A stretch of DNA of 64,000 nt from Streptomyces sp. Edi4. Its GTDB lineage: Bacteria; Actinomycetota; Actinomycetes; Streptomycetales; Streptomycetaceae. The position numbers and the translations under genes are program-made. The stretch spans positions 4,588,001-4,652,000 of the forward strand of contig NZ_JBEJGY010000004.1 of the NCBI RefSeq assembly GCF_040253615.1, written 5' to 3'. Below the pieces are notes generated by a model that was given only the letters and a program-made list of their open reading frames with translations, ran no database searches and was not told the origin of the DNA. Positions 16,034 through 25,264 of the stretch are shown here, one piece after another; positions within the stretch are counted from its first letter, which is position 1, and each line of letters starts with the position of its first letter.

Positions 16034-17221
16034 ATGTTCGGTTACCGGGTGCCCGCCCCAGACGAGGCGATGCTGATCTCCGGTGGCAGGCGTGGTCTCG
16101 GGGGAGCCCCGTTCCGCGTCGTGACCGGCCACGGCAAGTTCGTCCTGCCCATTTTCCGCAAGACCCGCTTCCTGACGCTCTCGATGTGCGAGGCGGAGGT
16201 CACCGAGACGTGCGTGACCAAGCAGGGCATCGCGCTGCACGTGCGGGCCGTCATCGCGTTCAAGGTCGGCAACGACAACGAGTCGATCGTCAACGCCGGC
16301 CAGCGCTTCCTGTCCGACCAGGACCAGATGTCGGTGCTGACCGGGCGGATCTTCGCCGGTCACCTGCGGTCCATCATCGGCTCGATGACCGTCGAGGAGA
16401 TCGTCACCGAACGGCAGAAGCTCGCGGCCGAGGTGCTTGAGACGTCGAAGACGGAGATGGCCAAGATCGGCCTGATCGTGGACTCGCTCCAGATCCAGTC
16501 CATCGACGACGGTGACGTCGGCTACATCGACGCGATGTCCGCGCCGCACAAGGCGGCCATTCAGCGGGCCGCGCAGATCGCCCAGGCGCAGGCCACGCAG
16601 GCGTCGGTCGAGGCCGAGCAGGTCGCGGCGCGCAACCAGGCGGAGTACGCGCGGCAGACGGCGGTCGTGAAGGCCGAGTACTCGGCCGAGATCGACCGGG
16701 CGCAGGCGCAAGCCGCTCAGGCCGGGCCGCTCGCCCAGGCGCACGCGCAGCAGGAGGTGCTGGCCGCGCAGACCGAACTGGCGCAGCGCGCGGCCGAGCT
16801 CCGCCAGCAGCAGCTGGTCGCCGAGATCGTCAAGCCGGCGCAGGCCGAGGCCGAGCGCATCAAGGTGCTGGCGATCGCCGAGGCCGAGCGGATGAAGATC
16901 CAGGCGGAGGCGGCGGCGTCGTACGACCGCGTCGCGCTCGACCGCATGCTCATCGACCAGCTGCCGCAGATCGTCAAGGAGGCGGCGGGCGGGCTGGCCG
17001 GGGCGAACGTCAACGTGCTCAACGGGGCGGACGGGTTGGGCGAGATCGCGGCGGGGCTCGTGGGGCAGGGGCTGACGATTCTGGACTCCGTCCGGCAGAA
17101 CCTGTCCGGGTCGGGGTCCGGGTCCGGCTCGGACTCCAAGAGCGGGGCTCAGCTCTCCCTGCCGGGGCTGCTGTCCGGCAAGGCGGGGCGGGCCGAGGAC
17201 GGGCGGGTGGACCTCGACTAG
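16034..17221 (+). CDS. SPFH/flotillin-like protein
   Basis: This 395-residue SPFH (stomatin, prohibitin, flotillin, HflK/C) domain protein starts at ATG 16034 with AAGGAGA eight bases upstream. The SPFH domain covers about residues 15-190 (KQGIALHVRAVIAFKVGN and GHLRSIIGSMTVEEIVTERQ). A long charged coiled coil follows, rich in Ala, Glu, Gln and Arg (EAEQVAARNQAEYARQTA). The C-terminal segment LAGANVNVLNGADGLGEIAA ends in a Gly-Ser tail. No clear transmembrane helix is seen at the N-terminus, as in flotillins, which associate with the inner leaflet. Flotillins organise functional membrane microdomains, and this protein probably does so with the small partner just upstream. Confidence 0.88.
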   Translation: MFGYRVPAPDEAMLISGGRRGLGGAPFRVVTGHGKFVLPIFRKTRFLTLSMCEAEVTETCVTKQGIALHVRAVIAFKVGNDNESIVNAGQRFLSDQDQMSVLTGRIFAGHLRSIIGSMTVEEIVTERQKLAAEVLETSKTEMAKIGLIVDSLQIQSIDDGDVGYIDAMSAPHKAAIQRAAQIAQAQATQASVEAEQVAARNQAEYARQTAVVKAEYSAEIDRAQAQAAQAGPLAQAHAQQEVLAAQTELAQRAAELRQQQLVAEIVKPAQAEAERIKVLAIAEAERMKIQAEAAASYDRVALDRMLIDQLPQIVKEAAGGLAGANVNVLNGADGLGEIAAGLVGQGLTILDSVRQNLSGSGSGSGSDSKSGAQLSLPGLLSGKAGRAEDGRVDLD

Positions 17222-17659
17222 CCCCTTGGGCGGGGTGCGGGGCGGGCTATGAACGCGGGCCGGCATGCATTTGCGCGGTTCGGGCGCGGCCGGGGCTCTG
17301 AACGTGGGCCGGCGTGCTTTTGCGCAGTTCCCCGCGCCCCTGAAAGGCCTTGCTTGGATTTCGGGTGCGGGTTGGGGTGGCCGTTCGCGCGGTTCCCCGC
17401 GCCCCTGGGGGCGGCTGGTTGGTTTGCGGGTGCGGGCTGTGGTCGCTTCTCGCGCAGTTCCCCGCGCCCCTTGAGGGGCGCGGGGGGTGGGCTCAACGTT
17501 TGCTAACGCGGGGCGCTTGGAGGGGTTAGGGGAACGTTGGTGGTGGGTGGAACACTCGTGTGTTCCCCCGTTCCACGTTCCCCCATGGAGCCCCGCCGCT
17601 GCCGGTCGGCTCGGTTCCCCGGGCCCAGCACCGCGAGCGGCAGCCCGCGAGAGGACCCC
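17222..17659. repeat. Gene-free region with several copies of the CGCGCAGTTCCCCGCGCCCC block
   Basis: No gene is evident. The block TGCGCAGTTCCCCGCGCCCC (or with CGGTT) occurs at about 17320, 17387 and 17451 in this orientation. Each copy is followed by TGAAAGG, TGGGGG or TTGAGGGG. These are reverse-orientation members of the intergenic family seen at 6931, 39413 and 49928. The last 130 bp, from about 17500, lead up to the DUF4157 gene and include AACGTTGG and GGAACACTCG, perhaps part of its promoter; no -10 or -35 can be fixed. Confidence 0.65.
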
Positions 17660-19366
17660 ATGCGCGCCAACGACCAGACCCAGACTCCCGTGGGCAAGAC
17701 GCCCGCCCGCTCCGCCGCCAGGGTTCCCGGCCGTGGCAGCGGCGCAGCTGCCGGGCTCCTCACCCTGCACGGCACCGCCGGTAACGCGGCCGTCGTCCAG
17801 ATGCTCCGGGCGGCCGGTCACGCCTGGGCCCAGCCGGAGCAGCACCAGCACGGCGCAGGCTGCGGGCATCAGCAGCCCTCCGTGCAGCGCTCCGCGGTCC
17901 ACGATGTCCTGCGCTCCGGCGGGCAGACCCTGGACGACGCGACACGCGCGGACATGGAAGGCCGGCTCGGCGCCGACTTCTCCGACGTCCGCATCCACAA
18001 CGACAGCGCCGCCAGAGCCTCCGCCGCCGAAGTCGGCGCCCGGGCCTACACCAGTGGGAACCACGTCGTCATCGGTGAGGGCGGGGGCGACAAGCACACC
18101 CTGGCTCATGAACTCACCCACGTCATCCAGCAGCGCCGGGGCCCGGTCGCGGGGACCGACAACGGTCAGGGGCTCTCCGTCAGCGACCCCGGCGACCGTT
18201 TCGAGCGCGAAGCGGAGGCCAACGCGACACGGGTGATGCGCAGCAGCACGTCGCTGCCGCAGCACGCCGAGGCACCCGCCGAAAGCGGCGCGGGCCCGGT
18301 CGAGGGCGCGATCCAGCGGGCGGTGAGTGTCCGGGACGCGCAGGATCCGGAGAGCAAGCGGGATTTGGGCAACCAGCAGAGCGTCCGGGATTTCCTCGGG
18401 AAGTACGGCGTCTCGATAACAAAAACCGCCGAAACCATTTTGGGTGACACTCTCAGTCTGATGGCGTCGGCCAAGGTGGAGTTCGCGGCCACCGACGTGA
18501 TCACGAAACTCGTGGACAGTGAAACAGAACTTTCCTACGAGGACAGCAAAGTCGGCGCGGCGGAATTGGCCAACGTCATCTGTATGCGGGTCCTCCAATC
18601 CATCTCGGGGGTGAAGGGGCAGTCCGCTCGTCCTACGCCGACCGAGATGCTGCGGCAGATGAACCAGCGGCAGCCGAGTGTTGGCAATTTCGGACAGTCC
18701 CTGGCCGGTCCGGGGGGCGGGCTGGCGTCGGGCGGCCCGGGGCGCGGGTTCGCCGGGGACCCGCTGTCGAAGTTCGCCCGGCAGGAAATGGCCGAAAGGA
18801 CGCCGGAAAGCCCGTTCCTGAAGGGGCTCGGGGACGGCGTGCAATCGGCGGTCACCGGCCGTGTCGGCGCACTCACCCAGCCTCTTCCGAGTGTGGACAA
18901 CTTGTCGGAAGTGGCCCGTTGGGGTGCCTGGGTGATGCTTGAGGGTGAAGACACCGTGCGCCGGAAGGTGGAGGATGCCGCGCGCCATGTGAGCCCGGAG
19001 GAGGGAAAGAAGCTCATGAGTCAATTCAATGATTCGCTGGAGGCGAAGAAGCGGGAATTGGAGGGGACTGTCGTCGGCTCCGGGGCGGCGGGCGCGGCCA
19101 TCGGCGCGGCTGCGAATGTCATCCCGCATCCTGGCGTCAAGGTGGCGGCCAAGGTTACTTCGACGGTCCTCGGAGGTGTGGCGACGGCGCAGAAGGCCGG
19201 CCAGGTCGCGGACGTCCTCAAGCAGGTCGAAGACGCCAGCCCCGAGACCTACGCGAAACTCAGGGATGCCCGTGACAAGGCTCTGGACCAGGCCACAACC
19301 ACGCTCTCGCAGGCGAGCAGCAGGGCCACCATGGAGCAGGTCCACGACTTGGGCAACCAGTTCTGA
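17660..19366 (+). CDS. DUF4157 zincin-like protein, candidate contractile-injection-system effector
   Basis: This 568-residue protein starts at ATG 17660 after GAGAGGA. The N-terminal 75 residues are disordered and carry LLTLHGTAGNAAVVQMLR, a motif often seen in proteins of extracellular contractile injection system (eCIS) loci. DUF4157 follows at about residues 80-165: VHDVLRSGGQTLDDATRADM, FSDVRIHNDSAARASA, AYTSGNHVVIGE and HTLAHELTHVIQQ, with an HExxH zinc motif at H150-E151-H154. The remaining 400 residues have no recognised domain. A Gly-rich linker lies near residue 355, and a hydrophobic, alanine-rich stretch near 470-500 (VVGSGAAGAAIGAAANVIPH) could insert in a membrane. No eCIS sheath, tube or baseplate gene is in the window. 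The region 18400-19100 has more A/T-ending codons than its neighbours. Confidence 0.75.
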   Translation: MRANDQTQTPVGKTPARSAARVPGRGSGAAAGLLTLHGTAGNAAVVQMLRAAGHAWAQPEQHQHGAGCGHQQPSVQRSAVHDVLRSGGQTLDDATRADMEGRLGADFSDVRIHNDSAARASAAEVGARAYTSGNHVVIGEGGGDKHTLAHELTHVIQQRRGPVAGTDNGQGLSVSDPGDRFEREAEANATRVMRSSTSLPQHAEAPAESGAGPVEGAIQRAVSVRDAQDPESKRDLGNQQSVRDFLGKYGVSITKTAETILGDTLSLMASAKVEFAATDVITKLVDSETELSYEDSKVGAAELANVICMRVLQSISGVKGQSARPTPTEMLRQMNQRQPSVGNFGQSLAGPGGGLASGGPGRGFAGDPLSKFARQEMAERTPESPFLKGLGDGVQSAVTGRVGALTQPLPSVDNLSEVARWGAWVMLEGEDTVRRKVEDAARHVSPEEGKKLMSQFNDSLEAKKRELEGTVVGSGAAGAAIGAAANVIPHPGVKVAAKVTSTVLGGVATAQKAGQVADVLKQVEDASPETYAKLRDARDKALDQATTTLSQASSRATMEQVHDLGNQF

Positions 19367-19413
19367 CCGCGGCCGCCGTGGCCGCCGCGGCCGAGCGGGG
19401 CTGACGGTGGGGG

Positions 19414-21972
19414 TCAGGCCAGTTCGGATACGCCGGTGATGCGGTGGAGGGGGTACGTGCGGATCTCGTCGGCCGTGTGGTCGTAGCCCGTCACGAAACC
19501 CCCTTCCACCCGCACCGGCGCGATGACCCGCTGGCTCGCCGCCCCCTCGGCGTTGACGTACCCGATCCACACCGCCGACCCCGTCATCACCGCCGCCTGC
19601 ACCGTCGCCAGCGTCTCCGCCGACGACGTACGCGGCAGGGATCCGTCCGCGCGGGCCGCCTCGGGCTTGTCCTTGCGGACGACCGTGGCCGCCGTGTCCC
19701 CCGCCCGGATCGCCCGCACCGCCGCGTCCAGCAGCGTGCGGTCCGGCAGCGGTGGGCCGTCCGGCACGGGCACGGGCGCGGTCCGGCGCGGCGTGCGGCG
19801 GGCGTCGGCGCGGGTGATCAGGACGTCGCCCTCGGCGGACTCGGCGGCCGGGGCGTACCCCATGGAGCGCAGCCCGTCGAGCAGTGCGGCGGGCTCGGCG
19901 GTGGTGGCCAGGACGGTCGGCGCGAGGCGGCGCAGCCGGAGGGCCTGGCTGCGCCGGTCGGCCAGGATCTCGCCGAGCATCGCCTCGTCGTCACAGCGTA
20001 CGTACGCCGAAGCCGCGCCCACCCGCAGGTGGCCGTGCCTGCGGGCCACGTCGTCGATGAGATAGCTGAGCGGCTGCGGCACCGGTGTGCGGCTGTGCTC
20101 GGTGAGGAAGGCCTGGAGGTCGGACGCGGTCCGGCCGGCGTCGAGGGCACGGCGCACCGACTGGGCGGTGAAGCGGTAGACCGTGGCGCCGCCCTTGGAC
20201 TCGATGTCCGCGAGCACCCCGAGCATCGCCGCGAGCGGCCGCCGCAGCGGACCCGGCGCGACGGCCGTGAGGTCCGCCTGGAGCAGGACGTGGTCGACGG
20301 GCTCGGGCAGATGCGGCGCGAGCGCCCCCGCCGCGAGCCCGGCCGCCGCCGCGGGGCCTTCGCGTCCACTTTCGCGTCCGCTTTCGCGTCCGCTTTCGCG
20401 TTCGGCGGCGCCGGACGTCGCGGCGAGCAGCGCGCGGCCGTGCGTGGTGAGTGCGCCCCGGCCGGTCACGCCCAGCAACTCCGCCTCGGACAGCGCCCAC
20501 CCGGCCAGCCGTGAGCGCAGGTCGTCGGGTCCGCTGCGGGCCGGGCGCTCCCAGCGCAGCCGGGCCAGGAGCGACTGGGGCTCGGGCGACGTCGCCTCGG
20601 GCAGCGTGTCGAGCAGGGCGAGGACGCAGTGGCGCACCTCGGGCGCGGCGGACCGGTCGAGGTCGGGGCCGAGCGCGGAGAGCGTACGCCCCTTGCTGTC
20701 CTGCTCGCCGACGAGCCCGGCGGTGCGGGTGGCGGCGAGCCAGGCCACCGCGAGCCGTGCCCAGCGCTCGGCGGGCGGCAGGTCGAGCCATTCGTCGTAC
20801 TCGGGCGTCGGCGCGTACCGCTCGTCCGCCTCGCCGTCGGACGCCAACAGGCCTGCCGCGTAAGCGAGTTCGAGCCAGAACGCGGCGATCGGCTCGGAGA
20901 CGTCGAGAGCGGTCGCGGTGCGCTTGAGGTCGCGTACGGACAGGCCGCCGGCGCGCAGCACGGCGGGGCCGCCCTCGTTCCACTCCGCGAGCAGGTCCTC
21001 GACGGTGGTCAGGGCGGTGAACGCCTGGCCGGCCGCCGCCGCGTCCACAACCTGTGGACGGTACTCGCGCAGCGGCGCGACGGCGGGCGCCACCGGCGCG
21101 GTGGTGCGGTGCGCGCGCCCGGCGCGCAGATGCAGGGCCACCTCGCGCGGCAGCACCACGGTGCGCGCGGACGCCGGAAGCAGCAGGCCGTGATCGCGCA
21201 ACCAGCGCACCGGCGGCGGCGGATCGGCCGACACCTCGCCGTACGGCGGCCCCCACACCAGCCGGTCGAGGACGGTCAGGGCGTCGGACGGCGCGGTGTC
21301 AAGAAGCGCCGCCATGCGTTCCCGGTCGGTGAACAGCGAGGTCAGCGCGGCGACGGCGGAGACCGGGTCGTGCGTGGCCGGGAGCCCGGCGGTCTGAAGG
21401 ATCTCCTGGACGCGGCCCGGCGACATCCCCGCCGTCGCCTCCGCGACGGTCGGGCCGAGGCCGGTGGGCGAGGGGTGCGTGGGGGAGGGGGCGAGCAGTT
21501 CACGCGCGGTGCGCACCAGCCGCAGCCGGTCGTCGCCGCCCCACACCAGGGCCTGCTCGCGCAGCGCCGCGAGCGCGCCGGGCAGGGCCCGCTCGACCTC
21601 CGCGTCGCCGTCGTCCCCGGCGAGCAGGGCGCGCACCGCCTCGTACGGGGCCGGTTCGGGCGCCACCGCAAGGGCCTGGGCGGTCTGGAGGGCGAACGTG
21701 TCGAGCCGTTCCAGGGCCCGTACCACCGAGGCCCTGGTGCCGGCCCGGGTGGCCAGCTGGGTGAGGTCGCCCGGCACGGGGGAGAGCAGGTCGGGGCGGG
21801 CCCGCAGCAGCGCGGCGAGGGAGTCGTCGGGGCGGGCGCGCAGGGACTCGGCGAGGGTACGGGGTGCCGGGGCGGCGGCGCGGGGCGCCGAGGCCGTCGT
21901 GCGGGATGCCGAACCCGTCGTACGGGACGCCGAGTCGGCCCCGCTCGTCGCGCCGGTCGTTCCTTCGGACAC
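19414..21972 (-). CDS. Helicase-associated WYL-domain protein
   Basis: This 852-residue protein is of the type annotated as helicase C-terminal domain-containing, commonly found near XPB in Streptomyces. After a low-complexity Ser/Thr/Ala head comes a conserved N-terminal part (LAESLRARPDDSLAALLRAR, then TQLATRAGTRASVVRALERL) with winged-helix features. The central region contains LTTHGRALLAATSG. An XPB/Ssl2-like segment reads HVLLQADLTAVAPGPLRRPL and KGGATVYRFTAQSVRRALDA. A WYL-like domain ends the chain (WIGYVNAEGAASQRVIAPVR, then TYPLHRITGVSEL). No Walker motifs are present, so it is not itself an ATPase. The GTG at 21972 has AGGAGG six bases upstream. An in-frame run at about 20360-20402 encodes repeated RESG units. 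It probably acts in DNA repair or its regulation. Confidence 0.8.
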   Translation of the reverse strand: MSEGTTGATSGADSASRTTGSASRTTASAPRAAAPAPRTLAESLRARPDDSLAALLRARPDLLSPVPGDLTQLATRAGTRASVVRALERLDTFALQTAQALAVAPEPAPYEAVRALLAGDDGDAEVERALPGALAALREQALVWGGDDRLRLVRTARELLAPSPTHPSPTGLGPTVAEATAGMSPGRVQEILQTAGLPATHDPVSAVAALTSLFTDRERMAALLDTAPSDALTVLDRLVWGPPYGEVSADPPPPVRWLRDHGLLLPASARTVVLPREVALHLRAGRAHRTTAPVAPAVAPLREYRPQVVDAAAAGQAFTALTTVEDLLAEWNEGGPAVLRAGGLSVRDLKRTATALDVSEPIAAFWLELAYAAGLLASDGEADERYAPTPEYDEWLDLPPAERWARLAVAWLAATRTAGLVGEQDSKGRTLSALGPDLDRSAAPEVRHCVLALLDTLPEATSPEPQSLLARLRWERPARSGPDDLRSRLAGWALSEAELLGVTGRGALTTHGRALLAATSGAAERESGRESGRESGREGPAAAAGLAAGALAPHLPEPVDHVLLQADLTAVAPGPLRRPLAAMLGVLADIESKGGATVYRFTAQSVRRALDAGRTASDLQAFLTEHSRTPVPQPLSYLIDDVARRHGHLRVGAASAYVRCDDEAMLGEILADRRSQALRLRRLAPTVLATTAEPAALLDGLRSMGYAPAAESAEGDVLITRADARRTPRRTAPVPVPDGPPLPDRTLLDAAVRAIRAGDTAATVVRKDKPEAARADGSLPRTSSAETLATVQAAVMTGSAVWIGYVNAEGAASQRVIAPVRVEGGFVTGYDHTADEIRTYPLHRITGVSELA

Positions 21973-22127
21973 GTGCGCCTCCTGATTGCGCTCGCCGGTC
22001 CCCATCCGCCCCACGGTAGCCCGTGCGCGCTACCGTCAGGACCCGGAGCCGGTGTCCGAAACGTGTCCGGACCGGCGGACGGCGGCTCTTTGGGCGGCTG
22101 CCGGGCGGGCTCGCGGAGGGGAAGCGC

Positions 22128-23633
22128 GTGGGGATCGAGAGCGACCAGCTGGTCTACGACTACCTGAGCCGGGTCGGCGACCTGGCCCAGCGGCGGCAAC
22201 TGCCCTCCGGGGACCGGATGCGCCTGGTGTCGTCACTGCGCGAGGAGATCGACAAGCAGCGGGCGAAAACCACCAACGAAACCCCGGCCACGGTCCGCCG
22301 CGTACTGGCCCGCTTCGGCACGCCGGAGAAGGTAGTGGAGGCGGCGACGGGGCCGTCGGGGGCGGGAGGGGGTCCGCTGGGTGCGGGTGCGGGTGCGGGT
22401 GCCCCGGACGCGGGTGTGGATGCCGGTGCGGGGTGGGGGCTTGGCCGGGGTCGGGGGACTGGGAAGCCGGGGTCGCGTGGGTCCGGGAGCGGGTCGGGCG
22501 TCGACGCGGGGGCGGGTGGCTCGGGGGCGGGCCCGGGTTCGGGTGGTGGGGCCGGTGCGGGGTGGGGGCTTGGCCGGGGTCGGGGGACTGGGAAGTCGGG
22601 GTCGCGCAGGTCCGGGAGCGGGTCGGGCGTCGACGCGGGGGCGGGTGGCTCGGGGGCGGGTGCGGGTTCGGGTGGTGGGGCCGGTGCCGAGGCTGGTGCC
22701 GCTGAACCGGTCTCCGGGGTCGGGTCCGGCTCGGGGTCCGGTGCTGGTGCCGGTTTGGGTGGCAACTCCGAACCCGGGTCCGGAGTTGGCAACCGTCACG
22801 GCTCCGGCTCCCGCTCCGAAGGTGCCTCCCGTTTCGCCTCCGGGCGGGCCCGATTCGCCTCCGGAGGCAGTGACGGGCCCGGTGGCGGTGACGCCACCGG
22901 GCCGAGCGTGCCGGTGCAGCGCGACCGGCTCTTCCCCGGCCGGAACAAACGCGTTCCCCGTCCGCGCCGGACGGACGAGACACCCCCCGTCGTCCCGGCC
23001 CCGCCGCACCTCGCCGGCCTGGACGAGCTCGGCACGCAGGGCGTCGAACCCGACTGGTGGCGGCTCGGACCCGCCGAACCGCTCGGCGGGGACTTCGTGC
23101 CCGGGTTCGTGGGCGGTGTCGAGATCCCCGAAATACTGAAGCCGCCACCGGTCGACGAGGAGGAGGCGGGGGACGAGGCCCGGGACGCGGAGGCGGGGGC
23201 CGGCGCGTCGGAGGAGGACATCGGCGTCGACGTCGCCCCGCGCAGGCGCCTGCTCCCGCGTCCGGGCCGGCGCCGCGAGGGCGGGGCGCGGCCGGGCCCG
23301 CGCAACCCCTTCCTGCTTCTCGCGGCCGCGCTGCTGGTGGCCGGCGCGCTGTTCGGCCTGTGGCTCGCGCTGGGCGCGGGCTGGCTCCTCGCGTACGCCT
23401 CCCGCAGGCTGAGCCGCGCGGAGTCCAAATGGGCGGTGTTCGGAATGCCCGGCCTGACGCTGCTCGGCGGCCTGGTGTGGCTCTGGGGTCGCCAGAACGG
23501 CCGGTGGGGCACCCCGATCGCGCAGGGCGCGATGGGGGACGCGCTGACCGGGATGTGGCCGTGGCTGATCAGGATCGCGGCGGTGTCGTCGGCGGCGTTC
23601 CTGGTATGGCGCGCCCGCCGGGCCGGAGCGTAG
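22128..23633 (+). CDS. HAAS-domain membrane protein with a duplicated 43-residue linker
   Basis: This 501-residue protein starts at GTG 22128 with GGAGGGG eight bases upstream. Residues 1-75 form a HAAS/DUF1700-like signalling domain (LVYDYLSRVGDLAQRRQLPS, LREEIDKQRAKTTNETPATV, VLARFGTPEKVVEAA). A very long Gly/Ala/Ser-rich linker follows, containing two adjacent, nearly identical 43-residue units starting AGAGWGLGRGRGTGK. A Pro-rich acidic region contains LAGLDELGTQGVEPDWWRLG and GFVGGVEIPEILKPPP. The C-terminus has three or four membrane helices (LLLAAALLVAGALFGLWLAL, WAVFGMPGLTLLGGLVWLWG, IRIAAVSSAAFLVW). It is divergent from the WYL protein. Function is unknown; HAAS domains usually regulate membrane sensors or sigma factors. 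Confidence 0.75.
   Translation: MGIESDQLVYDYLSRVGDLAQRRQLPSGDRMRLVSSLREEIDKQRAKTTNETPATVRRVLARFGTPEKVVEAATGPSGAGGGPLGAGAGAGAPDAGVDAGAGWGLGRGRGTGKPGSRGSGSGSGVDAGAGGSGAGPGSGGGAGAGWGLGRGRGTGKSGSRRSGSGSGVDAGAGGSGAGAGSGGGAGAEAGAAEPVSGVGSGSGSGAGAGLGGNSEPGSGVGNRHGSGSRSEGASRFASGRARFASGGSDGPGGGDATGPSVPVQRDRLFPGRNKRVPRPRRTDETPPVVPAPPHLAGLDELGTQGVEPDWWRLGPAEPLGGDFVPGFVGGVEIPEILKPPPVDEEEAGDEARDAEAGAGASEEDIGVDVAPRRRLLPRPGRRREGGARPGPRNPFLLLAAALLVAGALFGLWLALGAGWLLAYASRRLSRAESKWAVFGMPGLTLLGGLVWLWGRQNGRWGTPIAQGAMGDALTGMWPWLIRIAAVSSAAFLVWRARRAGA
22422..22679 (+). repeat. Two tandem 129-bp direct repeats inside the HAAS gene
   Basis: Copy one (22422-22550) and copy two (22551-22679) are nearly identical, differing at only a few positions such as AAGCCGGGG against AAGTCGGGG. 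The unit is 129 bp, exactly 43 codons, so the duplication keeps the frame and lengthens the glycine-rich linker. A third copy starts at 22680 but diverges within ten bases. Confidence 0.9.
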
Positions 23634-23868
23634 CCCCAGTTCGGCCCGGGCGGGACCCGGCGGCCCGGGCAGGGCCGGGTGGCCCGGGCGGAACTCGGCG
23701 CGGCGCGCCCGGGGCCCGGCGGCGCGCCGGGGGCCCGGTGGGGCGAGCGAGGCTCGCGGCCCAGGCAGGACGCGACGCGGCCCGGGCACGACGCGACGCG
23801 GCCCAGGCACGACGCGACGCGGCCCGGGCGGGAACCAGCGGCCCAGGCGGGACCCGGCGCGCCCGTGC
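23634..23868. repeat. Intergenic region with a 21-bp tandem repeat
   Basis: There is no gene in this stretch. At 23756-23833 a 21-bp unit (GCGGCCCGGGCACGACGCGAC and close variants) is repeated three times with a partial fourth. The preceding 120 bp is a degenerate G/C-only mix of GGCCCGGGC motifs. It separates the HAAS gene from the decayed MFS gene. Confidence 0.8.
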
Positions 23869-24415
23869 TCACTCCGCGTCCAGCAGTGCCGTGCCGCTCC
23901 GCGCGGCGGCGGGGCGGGTGCGTTCCGCCCAGGCCGCCAGCGGTGGGGCCGCCGCCCCCAGCGCCGCGAAGAACACGCCCAGCAGCAGCCAGCCCGCGTG
24001 CCCGAGGCCCAGGACCGCCCCCGTGAGGACCAGCGGCGCCACGGCCTGCCCGGCGTCGAAACCGATGCCGAAGAAGCCCTGGTACTGGCCCTGCGCGTGA
24101 TCGGGAGCCAGCCCGAAGCCGAGGGCGTAGCCGGCCGACGACTCCCACACCTCGCCGAGGCTGTGCGCGCAGACGGCGAGCACCGCGAGCCCTGGCGCGA
24201 GCCAGGCCGGCACGTCCGCCGTCAGGGCCATCAAGGGGCAGCTGACCAGGAAGAACAACCCGGCGACGCGGAACGCCCGGCCGCCCTGGCGCGGCGTTTT
24301 CACCCGCGCCCACCCTGCTCTGCGACAGGACGCATACCCCGCTGTTGACCGCGTAGACCGCCGCCACCGTCCAGCGCGGCGCGTCGGTGTGGGCGGAGAG
24401 CGTCGACGCCCTTCA
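23869..24415 (-). pseudogene. Remnant of an MFS transporter (C-terminal half, frameshifted)
   Basis: The minus strand encodes the last helices of a major facilitator: FRVAGLFFLVSCPLMALTAD, LAPGLAVLAVCAHSLGEVW, YQGFFGIGFDAGQAVAPLVL and WLLLGVFFAALGAAAPPLAA, ending in TALLDAE. The preceding segment LSAHTDAPRWTVAAVYAVNS followed by GVCVLSQSRVG is in another frame. The shift falls at about 24305-24312, between SRVG and ARVKTP. Upstream of that, a stop interrupts the frame at about 24415, and the start of the HAD gene at 24575 leaves no room for the missing N-terminal half. This is a truncated, decaying gene rather than a single sequencing error. Confidence 0.75.
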
Positions 24416-24574
24416 CCGGGTGGTAACCGCCGCTCGGTGGCCGGGAGTTGGGGCGCCGGAGGAGCATGCGGCCGCCAGTGCGGCCGACGCCGGCAGGGTG
24501 GCTGCCACCAGCGCCGGCGCGGCCGGTGGCCGTGGCCGGGCCAAGCGCCCGGCCACCCCGCCCACCTGGGCACA

Positions 24575-25207
24575 ATGGCCTCCATGCCTCTCGACGCGCC
24601 CACGGTCGGCTTCGACCTCGACATGACACTCATCGACTCCCGGCCCGGCATTCACGCCGTCTACCAGGAGCTTTCCGCCGCGACCGGCACCTACATCGAC
24701 GCCGACCAGGCCGTCAGCAGGCTCGGGCCGCCGCTCGACTGGGAACTGCGGCACTGGTTCGCCGAGGAGCACATCGCCGCGATGGTCCTCAAATACCGTG
24801 AGATCTACCCCACACGCGCGATCCTGCCCACGCCCGCGCTGCCGGGCGCGGCCGACGCCGTCCGCGCGGTCCAGGAGCTCGGCGGCCGGGCCGTCGTGGT
24901 CACCGCGAAGAACGCGCCGCAGGCCAGGCTGCACCTGGACCACCTGGGCATCGCGCCGGACGAGGTGGTCGGGGGCCTGTGGGCCGAGGCGAAGGCGGTC
25001 GCGCTGCGCGAGCACGGCGCGGCGATATACGTCGGCGACCATCTCGGTGATGTGCTCGGGGCGCGCGCGGCGGGCGCCCTTTCGGTGGCGGTGCCGACCG
25101 GTCCGATCAGCGCGACCGACCTGCGCGAGGCCGGCGCGGACGTCGTCCTTGACGATCTGACGTCATTTCCGGCCTGGTTGAAGGCGTACGTCACCGAAGC
25201 CGCTTGA
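24575..25207 (+). CDS. HAD-superfamily hydrolase (phosphatase-like)
   Basis: This 210-residue HAD hydrolase has motif I VGFDLDMTLIDS with the two Asp residues, motif II VVVTAKN, the conserved Lys region in AEAKAVALREHG, and motif IV in YVGDHLGDVLGARAAG. A helical cap domain lies between residues 20 and 85. It resembles phosphoglycolate phosphatase-like enzymes (HAD subfamily IA), so hydrolysis of a small phosphoester in the cytoplasm is expected; the substrate is unknown. ATG 24575 and ATG 24584 are both possible starts. No ribosome binding site precedes them, and CACAAT just before suggests a leaderless message. It is divergent from the MFS remnant. Confidence 0.85.
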   Translation: MASMPLDAPTVGFDLDMTLIDSRPGIHAVYQELSAATGTYIDADQAVSRLGPPLDWELRHWFAEEHIAAMVLKYREIYPTRAILPTPALPGAADAVRAVQELGGRAVVVTAKNAPQARLHLDHLGIAPDEVVGGLWAEAKAVALREHGAAIYVGDHLGDVLGARAAGALSVAVPTGPISATDLREAGADVVLDDLTSFPAWLKAYVTEAA

Positions 25208-25264
25208 CAGCGCGGGCGCCCGCCCCCGCGCGGACCGGCCGGGTTCGCGCCGACGCGGGGCGCC

